Below are positions 10,206 through 21,095 of a DNA stretch of 64,000 bases, piece after piece. The stretch is from Leptobrachium leishanense (lineage: Eukaryota; Chordata; Amphibia; Anura; Megophryidae): the NCBI GenBank assembly GCA_009667805.1, contig CM019067.1, positions 243,199,721 to 243,263,720 of the forward strand, in the 5' to 3' direction. Made by a program: the position numbers and the translations under genes. Numbering within the stretch: the first letter of the stretch is position 1; every line of letters begins with the position of its first letter. The notes beneath the pieces are model-generated. The model was not told where the DNA came from. It saw nothing but the letters and a program-made list of their open reading frames with translations, and ran no database searches.

Positions 10206-10404
10206 CATACAGAAAGAGACAACCATTTATATACACAACAAATAATTAGGACTTCACAGGTGCACGTACCCCACGCCTGAACCTGGTGCGCGGGCTGTGC
10301 ATTGTGTGCAGTGTAGCCATGACAAACGTGTTCTGACGTGGGGTACGTGCACCTGTGAAGTCCTAATTATTTAAGATATAAAAATGGTTGTCTCTTTCTG
10401 TATG
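10206..10404. repeat. Foldback repeat (Penelope-type terminus)
   Basis: The left arm (10206-10276) and right arm (10335-10404) pair over about 70 bp, including CACAGGTGCACGTACCCCAC against GTGGGGTACGTGCACCTGTG. It is followed by CCTGAGGAAAGTCTC, GGGGCTGAAACGTTGATT and TTCAATTAAAATAAG, which resemble the 3' end of a Penelope-like element, and then (TA)n. Confidence 0.7.
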
Positions 10405-10529
10405 TTATCCTGAGGAAAGTCTCTGTAGGGGCTGAAACGTTGATTTATGCTTCAATTAAAATAAGAATCTTTTGATTCTCCGTGTGTATTTAATATAACT
10501 CTTATATATATATATATATATATATATAA

Positions 10530-11160
10530 AATCAAAAAAGCAAGAAGACTGTGCACTCACGGTTCACCATTCATAGTCTCTCAAACCCTGGTGCTCGACC
10601 ATGGTCTCCATAAGCAGGTAAAAACAAACAGAGGTCAGCACTCAAGGGATTTTCCAATTTCCAATGATGGTTTATTCTGTATAATCAATGCTTCAGCCCC
10701 TCACAAGGGGGCTTTCATCAGGATAAAAACATATAAACATACAAAACACATGACAGTGTTTAAATAAAGAAATGCATGATTACTCACACATTAGATGTGC
10801 ATGTTCTCTCGGGGTGAACACTGTGCCAATGCACGTGCGACGATTTCCGGCGCTTAGCAGTGACATGTAACCCATCCCCATGGCAACCACACATGCCGGC
10901 CTCGTAGACGCCGGTTTCCCCAATGGATTTAGGCACCATGGGAACTGAACAGCACATCCTTCGGGAGAGTTACAAGACTGGACTCTGTTGAGTATAAGGA
11001 AGCATATTTACATGCATGCTGATAAAAACAATGATGTCCTCGGACAATATGGCGTCCACCCACCATAAATCTCAGCCAAGGCTGGTTGTTTAGCTCATAT
11101 GTGACATCCTAATCATAGTCTCAATCAAACATCCCGTTAAGGAACATACCCAATTAAATA
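10530..11160 (-). mobile_element. 3' untranslated part of a Penelope-like element
   Basis: Read on the minus strand, this follows the GIY-YIG coding relic and ends with CCTGATGAAAGCCCCCTTGT, GAGGGGCTGAAGCATTGATT and a CAGAATAAACC word, the same 'gatgaa...ggctgaaacgttg...aataaa' tail as in the foldbacks nearby. The terminal region carries GGTGAACCGTGAGTGCAC. Confidence 0.55.
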
Positions 11161-11560
11161 AATTACAAAAACGCTGCATGCATATTTCTATCGTTAAGGC
11201 CCCTGGGTTTTACAGTATCCAGTTTATGGATCCAAAGCGCCTCTTTCCGTTAGAGCATTAAGGACCTATCCCCACCTCTCCTGGGTGGAGGGATGTGATC
11301 ACTGGCGGTGAATTTAAGGGAGGACAAAGAATGTCCTGCTTCAAGAAAGTGTTTGGCTACAGGTTTATCAGATCTGCCATCTCTGAAGGCCGTTCTGATA
11401 TTGGAGCGATCGTTCCTAATTCTCTTGCACAGCGGTGTGTCAGTTTTGCCAACATATGCAAGGCCACATGGGCACACCAGTTTGTACACCACAAATTTTG
11501 TTTTGCATGTTATATTATGATTAACTAGTTGGAAAGCCTGCCCAGAGGGCAGTCTATTAT
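11161..11560 (-). pseudogene. GIY-YIG endonuclease relic of a Penelope-like element
   Basis: Minus-strand translation gives FVVYKLVCPCGLAYVGKT, then KPVAKHFLEAGHSLSSLKF and, after a frameshift near 11250, WIHKLDTVKPRGLN. This is the order of the C-terminal endonuclease in Penelope-like elements: a GIY-like strand, the CPCG pair, the Y(I/V)GKT strand, a helix with arginine, and the 'RWI..LDT..P.GLN' end. The first GIY residues are altered to VVY. The upstream RT is absent; a minisatellite takes its place. The relic is inactive. Confidence 0.75.
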
Positions 11561-11565
11561 TAATA

Positions 11566-11980
11566 CTGCCCCAGCTCATGGATACTGCCCCAGCACGTGG
11601 ATATACTGCCCCAGCTCGTGGATATTGCCACAGCTCGTGGATATTGCCACAGCTCGTGGATATATTGCCCCAGCTCGTGGATATTGCCCCAGCTCGTGGA
11701 TATATTGCCCCAGCTCGTGGATATATTGCCCCAGCTCGTGGATATTGCCCCAGCTCGTGCGTATATTGCCCCAGCTCGTGGATATTGCCCCAGCTCGTGG
11801 ATACTGCCCCAGCTCGTGGATATTGCCCCAGCTCGTGGATATATTGCCCCAGCTCGTGGATATACTGCCCCAGCACATGGATATTTGCCCCCAAACTCTC
11901 ATGGATATTTGCCCCCAAGCTCTCATGGATATTTGCCCCCACGCTCTCATGGATATTTGCCCCCAAGCTCAGACCCCAGA
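11566..11980. repeat. 19/21-bp minisatellite (GCCCCAGCTCGTGGATATATT)
   Basis: About 20 copies of a unit that is 21 bp, or 19 bp when one TA is missing. From about 11878 the unit changes to a longer form with CTCATGGATATTTGCCCCCA. In reverse complement the core GAGCTGGGGCAATATATCC is clearly the same as the 27-bp unit at 743-987. The array has no stops in several frames, which explains the long open frames on both strands here. Confidence 0.9.
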
Positions 11981-11988
11981 CCAGACAT

Positions 11989-12395
11989 GGGGCGGCTGTT
12001 CGAATGCTCTATCGGCATTCGGACAGCCGCCCCTGGAGCTCCGTCTCCACATACTTACCTTCCCGAGCGGCGAAGGGAAAGTTTCCCCGCTTCCGCTCTT
12101 TGAAGGACCCAAGCCGCGGTCACGTGGGACTCCCACGTGACCGCGGCTTGGGTCCTTCAAAGAGAGGAAGCGAGGGAACTTTCCCTTCACCGCTCAGGGG
12201 TTGGATGCGCGCGGCAGCCGGGTAGAGGCTGCGAGCGCAGCCTCTACCCGGCTGCTGTGTGCATCATGTAACCGCCGCGGCGAGCACACAGCCGGCTCGT
12301 GCCGCGGCGGTTGCATGCGCGCGCAGCCAACCGCCGCTGGTTGCGCGCACATGCACAGAGTAGGCTTGGCGACGGACACGCCAAGCCTTACTCTT
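11989..12395. repeat. Run of CpG-rich hairpins
   Basis: Consecutive inverted repeats: 11989-12033 (GGGGCGGCTGTTCGAATGC arm); 12066-12195, two arms of about 64 bp around a single base at 12130; 12214-12255 (GCAGCCGGGTAGAGGCTGCG arm); 12270-12312 (AACCGCCGCGG arm); about 12317-12346; and 12357-12395 (AGAGTAGGCTTGGCG arm). The block is strongly CpG-rich compared with its surroundings. No coding potential is credible. Confidence 0.8.
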
Positions 12396-12770
12396 TTATA
12401 GTATAGGATACTAAACTGCTTACCCGTATGAGGGTGGTTCAGTTTCTTTGCAGGGATCATGTGCCCGAATGTGACACACCCAAGGCACCTCTTACAGCCC
12501 AAATTTTGAACACCTCTTGGCACTTTTGTATAACTCTGTACAGGATCAGCGTGAAATAACAGACCTGTTTACAGGTGCTCCACCATGACAGGCTATAAAG
12601 GCCTGGAGCAGGGTGAGTTGATCCTGTAAGTGCAGATTCGGTCAAGTTAGATAGGACCTCAGTCAGGTTTTTTTGAACAATTTTAAAACTGTGTTTTATT
12701 GCCACAGAAAATGATGGAAGAAGGTGGTCAATAATATGGAGTGCTCTTTCTTGGTGTTTCGTGTTTAATG
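12396..12770. other. Unassigned sequence
   Basis: No gene or repeat family recognised. Confidence 0.35.
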
Positions 12771-12778
12771 TCTTAGAT

Positions 12779-12914
12779 CAGGGGTGGGCACTTACGGCCC
12801 TCCTGGTGTTTTGAAACTACATTTCCCGTGATGCTCGGCTGCTCATTAGGTTTGTAGAGCCACAAGGGAAATGTAGTTTAAAAACATCTGGAGGGCCGTA
12901 AGTGCCCACCCCTA
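12779..12914. mobile_element. hAT-like MITE
   Basis: Ends are CAGGGGTGGGCACTTACGGC and its inverse ending in GTGCCCACCCCTA. The 8-bp flanks TCTTAGAT (12771-12778) and TCTCAGAT (12915-12922) match at 7 of 8 positions, as expected for a hAT target duplication. It contains the AACTACATTTCCC / GGGAAATGTAGTT inner pair common in such miniatures. Confidence 0.7.
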
Positions 12915-12922
12915 TCTCAGAT

Positions 12923-14070
12923 GCACCCGCTTAGTTTTGAGGTTGAGTGCAACTTCTGCTGTTTTGTGTTTTATATATATATATATATATATATATCCAG
13001 ATCCTCCAGGAGGCCTCTTAAGCACATGGAAGATTCTGTATTATTGCCTGTATTGTTAATTGCAGAGTAATGTCAAATAAATCAATGTTTACAAAGGTTT
13101 AAAGTGATGTGGGAAGGATTTAATGACGTTGTGCCACAAAGATGCTCAGATTGCGCACAAGCTTTGGTGCTCTGTGGACGTGATATCCATACTTGGAAAA
13201 GCAAAGTAGGCTTACAGAAAATGATTGAAAACAAATTTACAAGCTTGTGAGAGATCATCATATTCTATAAATCATGTTCAAAAACCTGCTGAGACAAAAG
13301 ATGCAAGAAGACCGTAAAGGAACACGCCAGGCTCACTCACAGCTGAAGGTTTATCCTGACGTGAACTTTGACCACAACACTACAATTCTGGCCTTTCCAC
13401 CATCCCACAGGCATTATATTTTGGACAGACAAGAGACAGCCACAACAGACCAATTTATAAAAGAAAGAGAAAACATCGCAAAAGTCTTCTAACTTCACGT
13501 TCTTGGCACGGAGTGTTTAATTAATAAGAAATAAAATGTAAAAATGTCAATTGCACTGTAATCCTCAGAGATAGCACGTTTACAGAAGTGTGCTCTCCGG
13601 TTCATGCTTTGCAAAGGGGGAATGTAGCACATTAAATTTTATCATGCTTGATACAGTTTCAAATAACAATCTGATAAAACATGACTGCTCAAAGAAAAGG
13701 GAAATGGCATCAAGCCACGCTTAAATAGTGGACAATCGAAGTCTAACAGAAGGTCAACGACTTGTTAAAGTGCTTCAGTTGGACATGGTGATTAAAACCC
13801 CATATGGAACTGAACACACTTTGGGCCCTATCTTGACTGAGTCAGTAATAGGGAGCCACCAAGACCAATAATTGGCACAAGTCATTGGTTTTAGCAGCTC
13901 TCTATTGTCAGCTCAGTTATGAGACAGCCACTATAACAGTAGATCTTCCACAAATTCAAATGCTGTCTGCAAGATGGATAATTGAAATGTGCATTTGAAT
14001 AACGAATTTAGCTAATTTGCATGGGATAGGCATAAGGCTATCCTAAACAAAAGATAAATCCAGGTAAAGT
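12923..14070. other. Unassigned sequence with a (TA)n tract
   Basis: A (TA)n lies at about 12972-12995. The remainder shows no recognisable gene, RNA or repeat family. Confidence 0.35.
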
Positions 14071-14071
14071 A

Positions 14072-14152
14072 TCCATGTAATTGGGCAGACTAGATGGGCC
14101 GAAAGGTTCTTATCTGTCGACATTTTTCTATGTTTCTATGTTTCTAATTTCA
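14072..14152 (+). mobile_element. CR1-type LINE 3' end fragment
   Basis: GGGCAGACTAGATGGGCCGA, then AAGGTTCTTATCTG and a tail of TTTCTATG repeats. A 3' end made of 8-bp ATTCTATG-like repeats is characteristic of CR1 LINEs. Confidence 0.55.
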
Positions 14153-14659
14153 CATGGATGAAACGAAGAAATGAACCAAAATCCATCCCTCCATTCATTT
14201 ATTTATTTTATGCTTGCGCTAAGTGACAACTGACTAGAACTTCCTTGCCTGTCAACACTTTAAAGAGTAAAGAAATGGATATAAAAACATATGGAGGTCA
14301 CAATGACCACCATAACACCTTATGCTCACTGCCAAGGTAGCAAATATTAGTGATTGAACGATTACTGCCCTGAAGATAAGAATCTTTAGGGAATCTATCA
14401 AGTGAGGGTTATAGTTCATACAGGGCGATTAGTGGGATATGCCTGTATCCATCCTCTGGACCCACCCATGTATAATATAATTGTGGGGGGACATACTACT
14501 TAACAAGACCAAGTCCAATCCAATCCGAGGCCAAAAAAGTAATTCACAATGGTGTGACTTTTACAAAACCGAAGCACTCTTGTTTAAAGTGATTTGCTAT
14601 TAAGCCGAATACACACAAAACATTTATGCGCACAAATGAATACCCAAATATATTAATAC
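14153..14659. other. Unassigned sequence
   Basis: No gene or repeat family recognised. Confidence 0.35.
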
Positions 14660-14662
14660 TAT

Positions 14663-15307
14663 CAGGGTTAGTCAAAGAGATCCGAATTGTGGCCGAAAGG
14701 TAACCGAACAGTGAAATATTCCTGCTTCAATTCAATATCTAATAAACCGTTGATTATAATATGCTGCAGTAAAAAGTCTCTTCATTTATAAAAATATTAG
14801 GATCTTTTCGGCATTTTTTGGGATTTTTTTGGGAAAAAATATTTTCCCTTTTTTTTTAAATCGTTTTTTCTTTTTTCTGTAACAGACCTTTTTATTATCA
14901 TTCATTGGATCTTATATGTAAATTTCAGACATTTTCATTCAGTAGTTTCTTTGCAAACAGCGTTTCACTTTTCAAACATTCAAGCGTACTGTTTTTTTTT
15001 TTTTTACTCCATTTGTCTACACTGTCGGGCTTTTCCGGTGGCTGCTCTGTGATCGGCGGGTTCTCGGTTTTTTCTCTGGCGTGTTCCGCGGGGTTAATCC
15101 AGATGTTTTTGTGGGTTTTGGTTTACATTCACCTGGTTTTGCGGTGAGTGTTTGTCGGGTTTGCGGCGGCTTTTCATTGCACTATGATGGCCCTGTGGTG
15201 CTTGCTGAATACACCGCAGGGTCGCCGAAATGGGATCGCACCGAATTGAAGAGAACGAAAAGTCACTGAACGTGCAGTGACTTTTCGATTCTCTTTGAAT
15301 AACCCTG
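14663..15307. mobile_element. CAGGGTTATTCAAAGAG-ended DNA element, copy 1
   Basis: The left end CAGGGTTAGTCAAAGAGATC and right end CTCTTTGAATAACCCTG are inverted, flanked by TAT on both sides (14660-14662 and 15308-15310). A CpG-rich right half carries GGTCGCCGAAATGGGATCGC and a sub-terminal hairpin (AAAGTCACTGAACGTGCAGTGACTTT). The interior matches the copy at 23015-23905. Reading frames inside are unlike any transposase I know, so it is probably non-autonomous. Confidence 0.65.
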
Positions 15308-15337
15308 TATATGGCACAAACAAAAACACATATTAAG

Positions 15338-16242
15338 TAGACATGTGCATTCGTTTTAGTACTAAAACGATTTAGTCCGAATTTGGGGATAATTTAGTTT
15401 TCGTATGACTCAAGAGATACGAAATTGCTCAGTACAAAAAACGAAAGAAACTAAAATAAAATGCACTACATTTTAGTTTCAGTCCTTTTTGTGATATTAC
15501 ATTGAGTGAAGGAGACCAGCAATGAAGAGCGCAACATCCGAAGTTCTGCACACTCCACATGCCATTGCAGTAGGATGTTCTATACAGAGAGGGGTATTAA
15601 TTAATGCAGGAGGATGTTCTAAACATTATACAGAGAGGAGCCTTTTTTTTAGCCCTTTAAATCCAGTGGCTGTGAGCGCGCTGAGATCGGCTGCTTGTTA
15701 TATTATCTCTCAGTACAATGTATCAGGCTCAGCTGTTACAGTAACTGACTGTAACAGCGCTCAGAGTTTCAGTAAAACAAGGAAATAATATTGTTCTAAC
15801 CTCTTATATATAAAAATATTATTTACTAGTTTTACTGAAACTCTGAGCGCTGTGTTGAGCAGCAGACAGTTACTGTAACAGCTTTGCCTGACACGGGGCG
15901 GTATTACAATGTTGGTGCTAACTTAACCAGAGCTGTTGTAAACTGAAAACCTCCATAGGCTCTAATGGCTCTGGGAAGTTTACGACAGCTCTGGTTATGT
16001 TAGCACCAACTATGTAATATGGCCCACATTGTGCTGAGAGTGAGTGATACTGTAACAAGCAGCGATCTCAGCCCTCTGAGGAGCCACCACTACAATAGTA
16101 ATTGTATCCACTGGTTTTCGGATGAATGAAATTAGTTTTCATACTAAAGAACTGAAAACGAATTTCTGTAGCAACTAAATAAATTGCATTTTAGGACTAA
16201 TCCATTAGTTCAAAACGAAATTTTGTGCCGTGCACATGTCTA
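15338..16242. mobile_element. Non-autonomous hAT-like element, copy A
   Basis: Termini are TAGACATGTGCATTCG and TGCACATGTCTA, flanked by an exact 8-bp duplication ATATTAAG (15330-15337 and 16243-16250), the hAT hallmark. Inside are a partial 46-bp tandem unit (GCAGGAGGATGTTCTA...), a hairpin with arms around CAGAGTTTCAGTAAAAC / GTTTTACTGAAACTCTG, and ends rich in AAAACGAA. It has no transposase. A smaller element is nested at 15895-16025. Sister copies are at 57118-58107 and 62105-63629. Confidence 0.85.
15895..16025. mobile_element. GGGC-ended MITE nested in hAT copy A
   Basis: This 131-bp segment is absent from the two sister hAT copies, which read straight from GCCTGACAC or GCCTGGCAC into ATTGTGCTGA. 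Its ends are GGGGCGGTATTAC and GTAATATGGCCC. Its inner arms GTTGGTGCTAACTTAACCAG / TTATGTTAGCACCAAC match the ends of the larger element at 36544-37366. Confidence 0.7.
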
Positions 16243-16250
16243 ATATTAAG

Positions 16251-17137
16251 AAAGCAAGTGTCAGCAGGCTGATTTAACAACAGATTATCTAGTTGTATTT
16301 TCTTAAATTTTACAATTCCCATGAACATTATCTAAATATGAAAATCACATGTAGAAAGTAAAAAAATAATCTTTGTTCCAACCAATCGTAAGTTTATTTT
16401 GCTCTGATTCTTAATAGGAGTTTGTGCAATAACACTGTATTTTTCTCAAGTCCAAAAATAAGCAACAAAAAGGTAGGGGAATTTGGAGAATGTAAGAGAA
16501 CAAGGGGAAAAAGACACTTTGAAGCTTGGGTTGCTTTCACACTAAGAGAACTGCAGAGTAAATTCATGTGTTTGGCAAACAATGTCTAAAAAGCAAAACA
16601 AAAAAACACACATAAGTGCTGGATTAAAAATTTGGCTGACTCCCATCCAACCAGACCAGCACTTGTCTTGTTTTATTTGCTGTTTCATAGACACAAGAAC
16701 ATCCCAAGGTACTCAGGCCACACTTCATATTTAGTGTAAAGCTAAGCAATAGCCGCATTGTGTTTTCTGTACTCGCTGTGTGGTTTGTTTGTGCCGTGAG
16801 AATCCTTCTGTTGTTTCATATATAAATATGTGGAGGCCGCTAAGGCCCATTTCTTAGCAGCATTCAGCAAAAAGTTAATTTATAAGCCTATATGTCCGTT
16901 TGTTTTGAAATAGCATTTGTTTTGTTATGTTGTTACAGAATGTTCAGGCATGTATGCTTAGACTTGAGTGACCAATAAATTCTGTATACAAGCCACAAAA
17001 CCTGGATAACTTATCCCTATTTGAATAATTGCTTCAATTTTGTATCCACACTAAGCTACTTAACGTTTTGCAAAACTCTCAATTTCTTCTTGCCTTGTTT
17101 CGTTGTGGGTACATTATACATATATATACTTATTTAT
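16251..17137. other. Unassigned sequence
   Basis: AT-rich. No gene, RNA or repeat family recognised. Confidence 0.35.
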
Positions 17138-17188
17138 AATAAAGTTTATTATTGCAGAGGCCATTTACACACCACAGCAATATACATA

Positions 17189-18388
17189 CACTCACCGGCC
17201 ACTTAATTAGGTACACCTTGTTAGTAACGGGTTGGACCCCCTTTGGCCTTCAGAACTGCCTTAATTCTTTATAGATTTAACAAGGTTTTGGAATAATTCC
17301 TCACAGACTTTGGTCCATATTGACATGATAGCATCACACAGTTGCAGATTTGTCGACTGTGCATCCATGATGCAAATCTCCCGTTCCACCACATCCCAAA
17401 GGTGGTCTATTAGATTGAGATCTGATGATCTGATGACTGTGGAGGCTATCAGAGTACAGTGAACTCATTGTCATGTTCAAGAAACCAGTTTGACATGATT
17501 TGAGCTTTGTGACATGGTGCATTATCCTGCTGGAAGTAGCCATCAGAAGACGGGTACACTTTGGTCATAAAGGTATGGACATTACTCAGGTTTCCATGGC
17601 ATTTAAACAATGCTCAATTGGTTCTAAGGGGCTTAAGTGTGCAAAGAAAATATCCCCCCACACCATTACACCACCACCACCAGCCTGAAACGTTGATATA
17701 AGGCAGGATGGATCCATGCTTTCATGTTGTTTACACCAAATTCTGACCTAACCACCTGAATGTGGCAGCTAAAATGGAGACTCATTGGACCAGGAAACAT
17801 TTTTCAAATTTTCTATTTTCCAATTTGCGAATTATAGCCTCAGTTTCCTGTTCTTAGTTGACAGGAGTGGCACCCGGTGTGATCTTCTGCTGCTGTAGCA
17901 CATCTGCTTCAAGGTTCGATGTGTTGTGCATTCAGAGATGGTATTCTGCATACCTTGGTTTTATGAGTGATTATTTGAGTTACTGTTGCCTGTCTATCAT
18001 CTCGAAAACGTCTGCCCGTTGTCCTCTGACCTCTGACATCAACAAGACATTTTCTTCCTAATAACTGCCACTCAGTGGATATTTTCTCTTTTATGGACCA
18101 TTTTCTGAAAACCCTAGACATGGTTGTGCATGAAAATCCCAGTAGAGCAGCAGATTTGAAATACTCAGACCAGCGCATCTGCCACCAACAACTATGCCAC
18201 GTTCAAATCAATTAAATACCCTTTTTTCCCCATTCTGCTGCTCTGTTTGAACTTCAGCAAGTCGTCTTCACTACGTCTAGAAGCCTAAATGCATTGAGTT
18301 GCTGCTATGTGATTGGCTGACTAGCAATTTGTGTTAACAAGCAATTGAACATGTGTACCTAATAAAGTGTCTGGTGAATGTGTGTGTG
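17189..18388 (-). mobile_element. Tc1/mariner-like element (CACTCACCGGCCACTT termini)
   Basis: The left end CACTCACCGGCCACTTAATT follows a TA (17187-17188). The right end is ACCTAATAAAGTGTCTGGTG, running into a TG tract and TA. The inverted ends and a length near 1.2 kb fit a full-length but decayed Tc1-like copy. The flank at 17138-17182 resembles the outer arm of the foldback at 26503, so the element probably landed in an older repeat. Confidence 0.75.
17260..18178 (-). pseudogene. Decayed Tc1-like transposase
   Basis: The N-terminal part (17909-18178) shows a helix-turn-helix stretch, AALLGFSCTTMSRVFRKW, and a GRKCLVDVRGQRTT linker. Further along the minus strand, other frames give YFQQDNAPCHKAQIMSNWF, the second catalytic aspartate motif, and a VLKAKGGPTR-like C-terminus. 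Stops and frameshifts occur throughout, including in the segment where the 'SPDLNPIE' glutamate motif should be. An active copy would cut and paste at TA sites; this one cannot. Confidence 0.75.
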
Positions 18389-18647
18389 TATATATATATA
18401 TATATCTCAAATAATATTTGATTATTCACATACCATGAAGCCGAGTGGCAAGTGGCAGGCACTGGACACAAATGGTTTCCAAAGCGTGAGTGTATGACAT
18501 ACTGACGAACTATATATTTATAAATAAAAATGCAGACTAGTAGTCTCCTTGACAGTATCCAAAAAGTAGTATTCTTGATGCAAAAATTCATTTGTTGAAG
18601 ATATATAGTGACAGATGCACTCGAGGTCTTCCAATAAAAATCTAAAA

Positions 18648-18778
18648 GTTATTATTCCATAGTAAAATCTGATGTTTCATTCCCAAAGAGCCTTTCTCAA
18701 GGAACTGTGTTACTCAAGGTTCCTTGTGAAAAGCTCTTCAGAAACTGAAATGTTAGATTTAATATGGAATAATAAAGT
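18648..18778. repeat. Foldback repeat
   Basis: The left arm TATTATTCCATAGTAAAATC pairs with ATTTAATATGGAATAATA on the right. The centre contains AAAGAGCCTTTCTCAAGGAA against TTCCTTGTGAAAAGCTCTT, and the arms carry GATGTTTCATT / AACTGAAATGTT, similar in plan to the other foldbacks with a GAAACGTT-like word. Confidence 0.65.
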
Positions 18779-18959
18779 ATATATTTTTAATGGACAACCT
18801 TGATATGACTCCATTATGCTTGCTATATATTTAGCAGGCCCTGCTTCACCACTGGATGCCAAGGTAGGAGACCCATTGCTCCTGAACATCCTTCCTAGTC
18901 ACCGCTTCCTTTAAATATCGAGCACTCGAATCTTACAGTTTTCGGTTGTTATTAAGCTA

Positions 18960-20205
18960 CACTATATTGCCAAAAGTATTCGCTCACCTGTCTTGACTCG
19001 CATATGAATTTAAGTGACATCCCATTCCTAATCCATAGGGTTCAATATGACGTCGGTCCACCCTTTGCAGCTATAACAGCTTCAACTCTTCTGAGAAGGC
19101 TATCCACAAGGTTTAGGAGTGTGTTTATGGGAATTTTTGACCATTCTTCCAGAAGCGCATTTGTGAGGTCACACACTGATGTTGGACGAGAAGGCCTGGC
19201 TCTCAGTCTCCGCTCTAATTCATCCCAAAGGTGTTCTATCGGGTTGAGGTCAGGACTCTGTGCAGGCCAGTCAAGTTCATCAACACCAGACTCTGTCATC
19301 CATGTCTTTATGGACCTTGCTTTGTGCACTGGTGCACAGTCATGTTGGAAGAGGAAGGGGCCAGCTCCAAACTGTTCCCACAAAGTTGGGAGCATGGAAT
19401 TGTCCAAAATGTTTTGGTATGTTGAAGCATTCAGAGTTCCTTTCACTGGAACTAAGGGCAAGCCCAGCTCCTGAAAAACAACCCCACACCATAATCCCCC
19501 CTCCACCACACTTTACACTTGGCACAATGCAGACAGACAAGTACAGTTCTCCTGGCAACCGCCAAACCCAGACTCATCCATCAGATTGCCAGATGGAGAA
19601 GCACGATTCATCACTCCAGAGAACATGTCTCCACTGCTCTAGAGTCCAGTGGCGGCGTACCTTACACCACTGCATCCGACGCTTTGCATTGCACTTGGTG
19701 ATGTATGGCTTGGATGCAGCTGCTTGGCCATGGAAACCCATTCCATGAAGCTCTCTATGCACTGTTCTTGAGCTAATCTGAAGGCCACATGAAGTTTGGA
19801 GGTCTGTAGCGATTGACTCTGAAGAAAGTTGGCGATCTCTTTGCACTATGCACCTCAGCATCCACTGACCCCGCTCCGTCAGTTTACGTGGCCTACCACT
19901 TCGTGGCTGAGTTGCTGTCGTTCCCAAACACTTCCACGTTCTTATAATACAGTTGACAGTTGACTGTGGAATATTTAGGAGCGAGGAAATTTCACGACTG
20001 GATTTGTTGCACAGGTGGCATCCTATCACAGTTCCACTATGGAATTCACTGAGCTCCTGAGAGCGACCAATTCTTTCACAAATGTTTGTAAAAACAGTCT
20101 GCATGCATAGGTGCTTGATTTTATACACCTGTGGCCATGGAAGTGATTATAACACATGATTCTGATTATTTGGATGGGTGAGCGAATACTTTTGGTAATA
20201 TAGTG
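18960..20205 (-). mobile_element. Tc1-like element (CACTATATTGCCAAAAG termini)
   Basis: Inverted ends CACTATATTGCCAAAAGTAT and ATACTTTTGGTAATATAGTG are flanked by TA (18958-18959 and 20206-20207). Length is 1246 bp with one transposase relic on the minus strand. An 80-bp miniature of the same family is at 33387-33466. Confidence 0.85.
19042..20128 (-). pseudogene. Tc1-like DD34E transposase, frameshifted
   Basis: The N-terminal frame (19574-20128) has an HTH region (SSREISSLLNIPQSTVN), a GRPRKL linker, a second HTH-like domain and the first catalytic motif LWSDESCF. The C-terminal frame (19042-19509) has HDCAPVHKA with the second aspartate and SPDLNPIEHLWDELE with the catalytic glutamate. 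Between that aspartate and glutamate lie 34 residues, the Tc1 spacing. Two frameshifts, near 19560-19580 and about 19470, break the gene. It is otherwise the best preserved transposase in the window. Confidence 0.85.
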
Positions 20206-20209
20206 TACC

Positions 20210-20480
20210 TCTGTGCCTGCCTGTAACCTAGTGTTCCCGATTCCTAGAGTTTCCCCATTTCCTCCCTGCGTCCTTTTCACGTGGATACTCTGGCTACCTG
20301 ACTGTAGCTCTGCTCTTGACCCCGCTCCCAATATACTCCATCCGACCTATTGGCTACCAACCCCACCTCTGCTCCTGACTAGTTTCTACTCCTCCATCTG
20401 GCTACTGACCCTGGCTCTTCTCCTAACTTCGCTCCTGGTTGACTATCTGGTCTATATCCAGGTAGATTTAACTCAAATTT
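20210..20480. repeat. Degenerate CT-rich tandem repeat
   Basis: Diverged copies of a motif like CTGGCTACCTGAC, then CTGTAGCTCTGCTC and TTGACCCCGCTCC, recur several times. The unit is roughly 35-65 bp and not exact. Confidence 0.5.
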
Positions 20481-20499
20481 AGGTGCCTGGTGGTGCTTT

Positions 20500-21061
20500 T
20501 GAAGATTGCATTGATCCAATCATGGTAGAGAAGGTTTTAAATATTCATGACATGTAGCTCCTTTGGTCTATCTTATAGAGTCTTTTAAAGATATTATTTG
20601 GCAACCACAAAGCAACCTGCTGAATCTCTTCAAGAGACAAATTTTCCACAACTGCCCTGCAAGCCAACAGGGATCTTTTTTCATGACTATCATAGGATAA
20701 AAATTACTGCCTCTTCTTACCCTCAAATGAATCCTCTCGATCTCCATGCCATCTGAATGAGAGATTTGGGAGATGGATGAAACATTGGGCCTTGACTGAG
20801 GAGAGTCTCATGATCATCTGAGAAGAGATGGTTCTCATCATAATTTTGCATTTCATGACTACCTGATGATTCAAATAGGATACCACTGCATTTTTGTCAA
20901 CTTGAGCATCGGCCCATTGATGAAAAATCTGGGGCCAAGAAATATTAAAAGTCTTCAAACACATCTGGCAGCTCCAATACATTAAATTACACTTCTTCTG
21001 GACTGAGTATCCAAAAACCTTATAGGACACAAGTAGGTTCGCAACTCATCTTTGAGGCTTC

Positions 21062-21095
<34 letters not shown>

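Noticed and set aside
11529..12225. Overlapping long open frames on both strands (for example MDTAPARGYTAPARGY on the plus strand)
   Set aside because: They translate the 19/21-bp minisatellite and the hairpins. Several frames on both strands are open at once, which is typical of a stop-free repeat and not of a gene.
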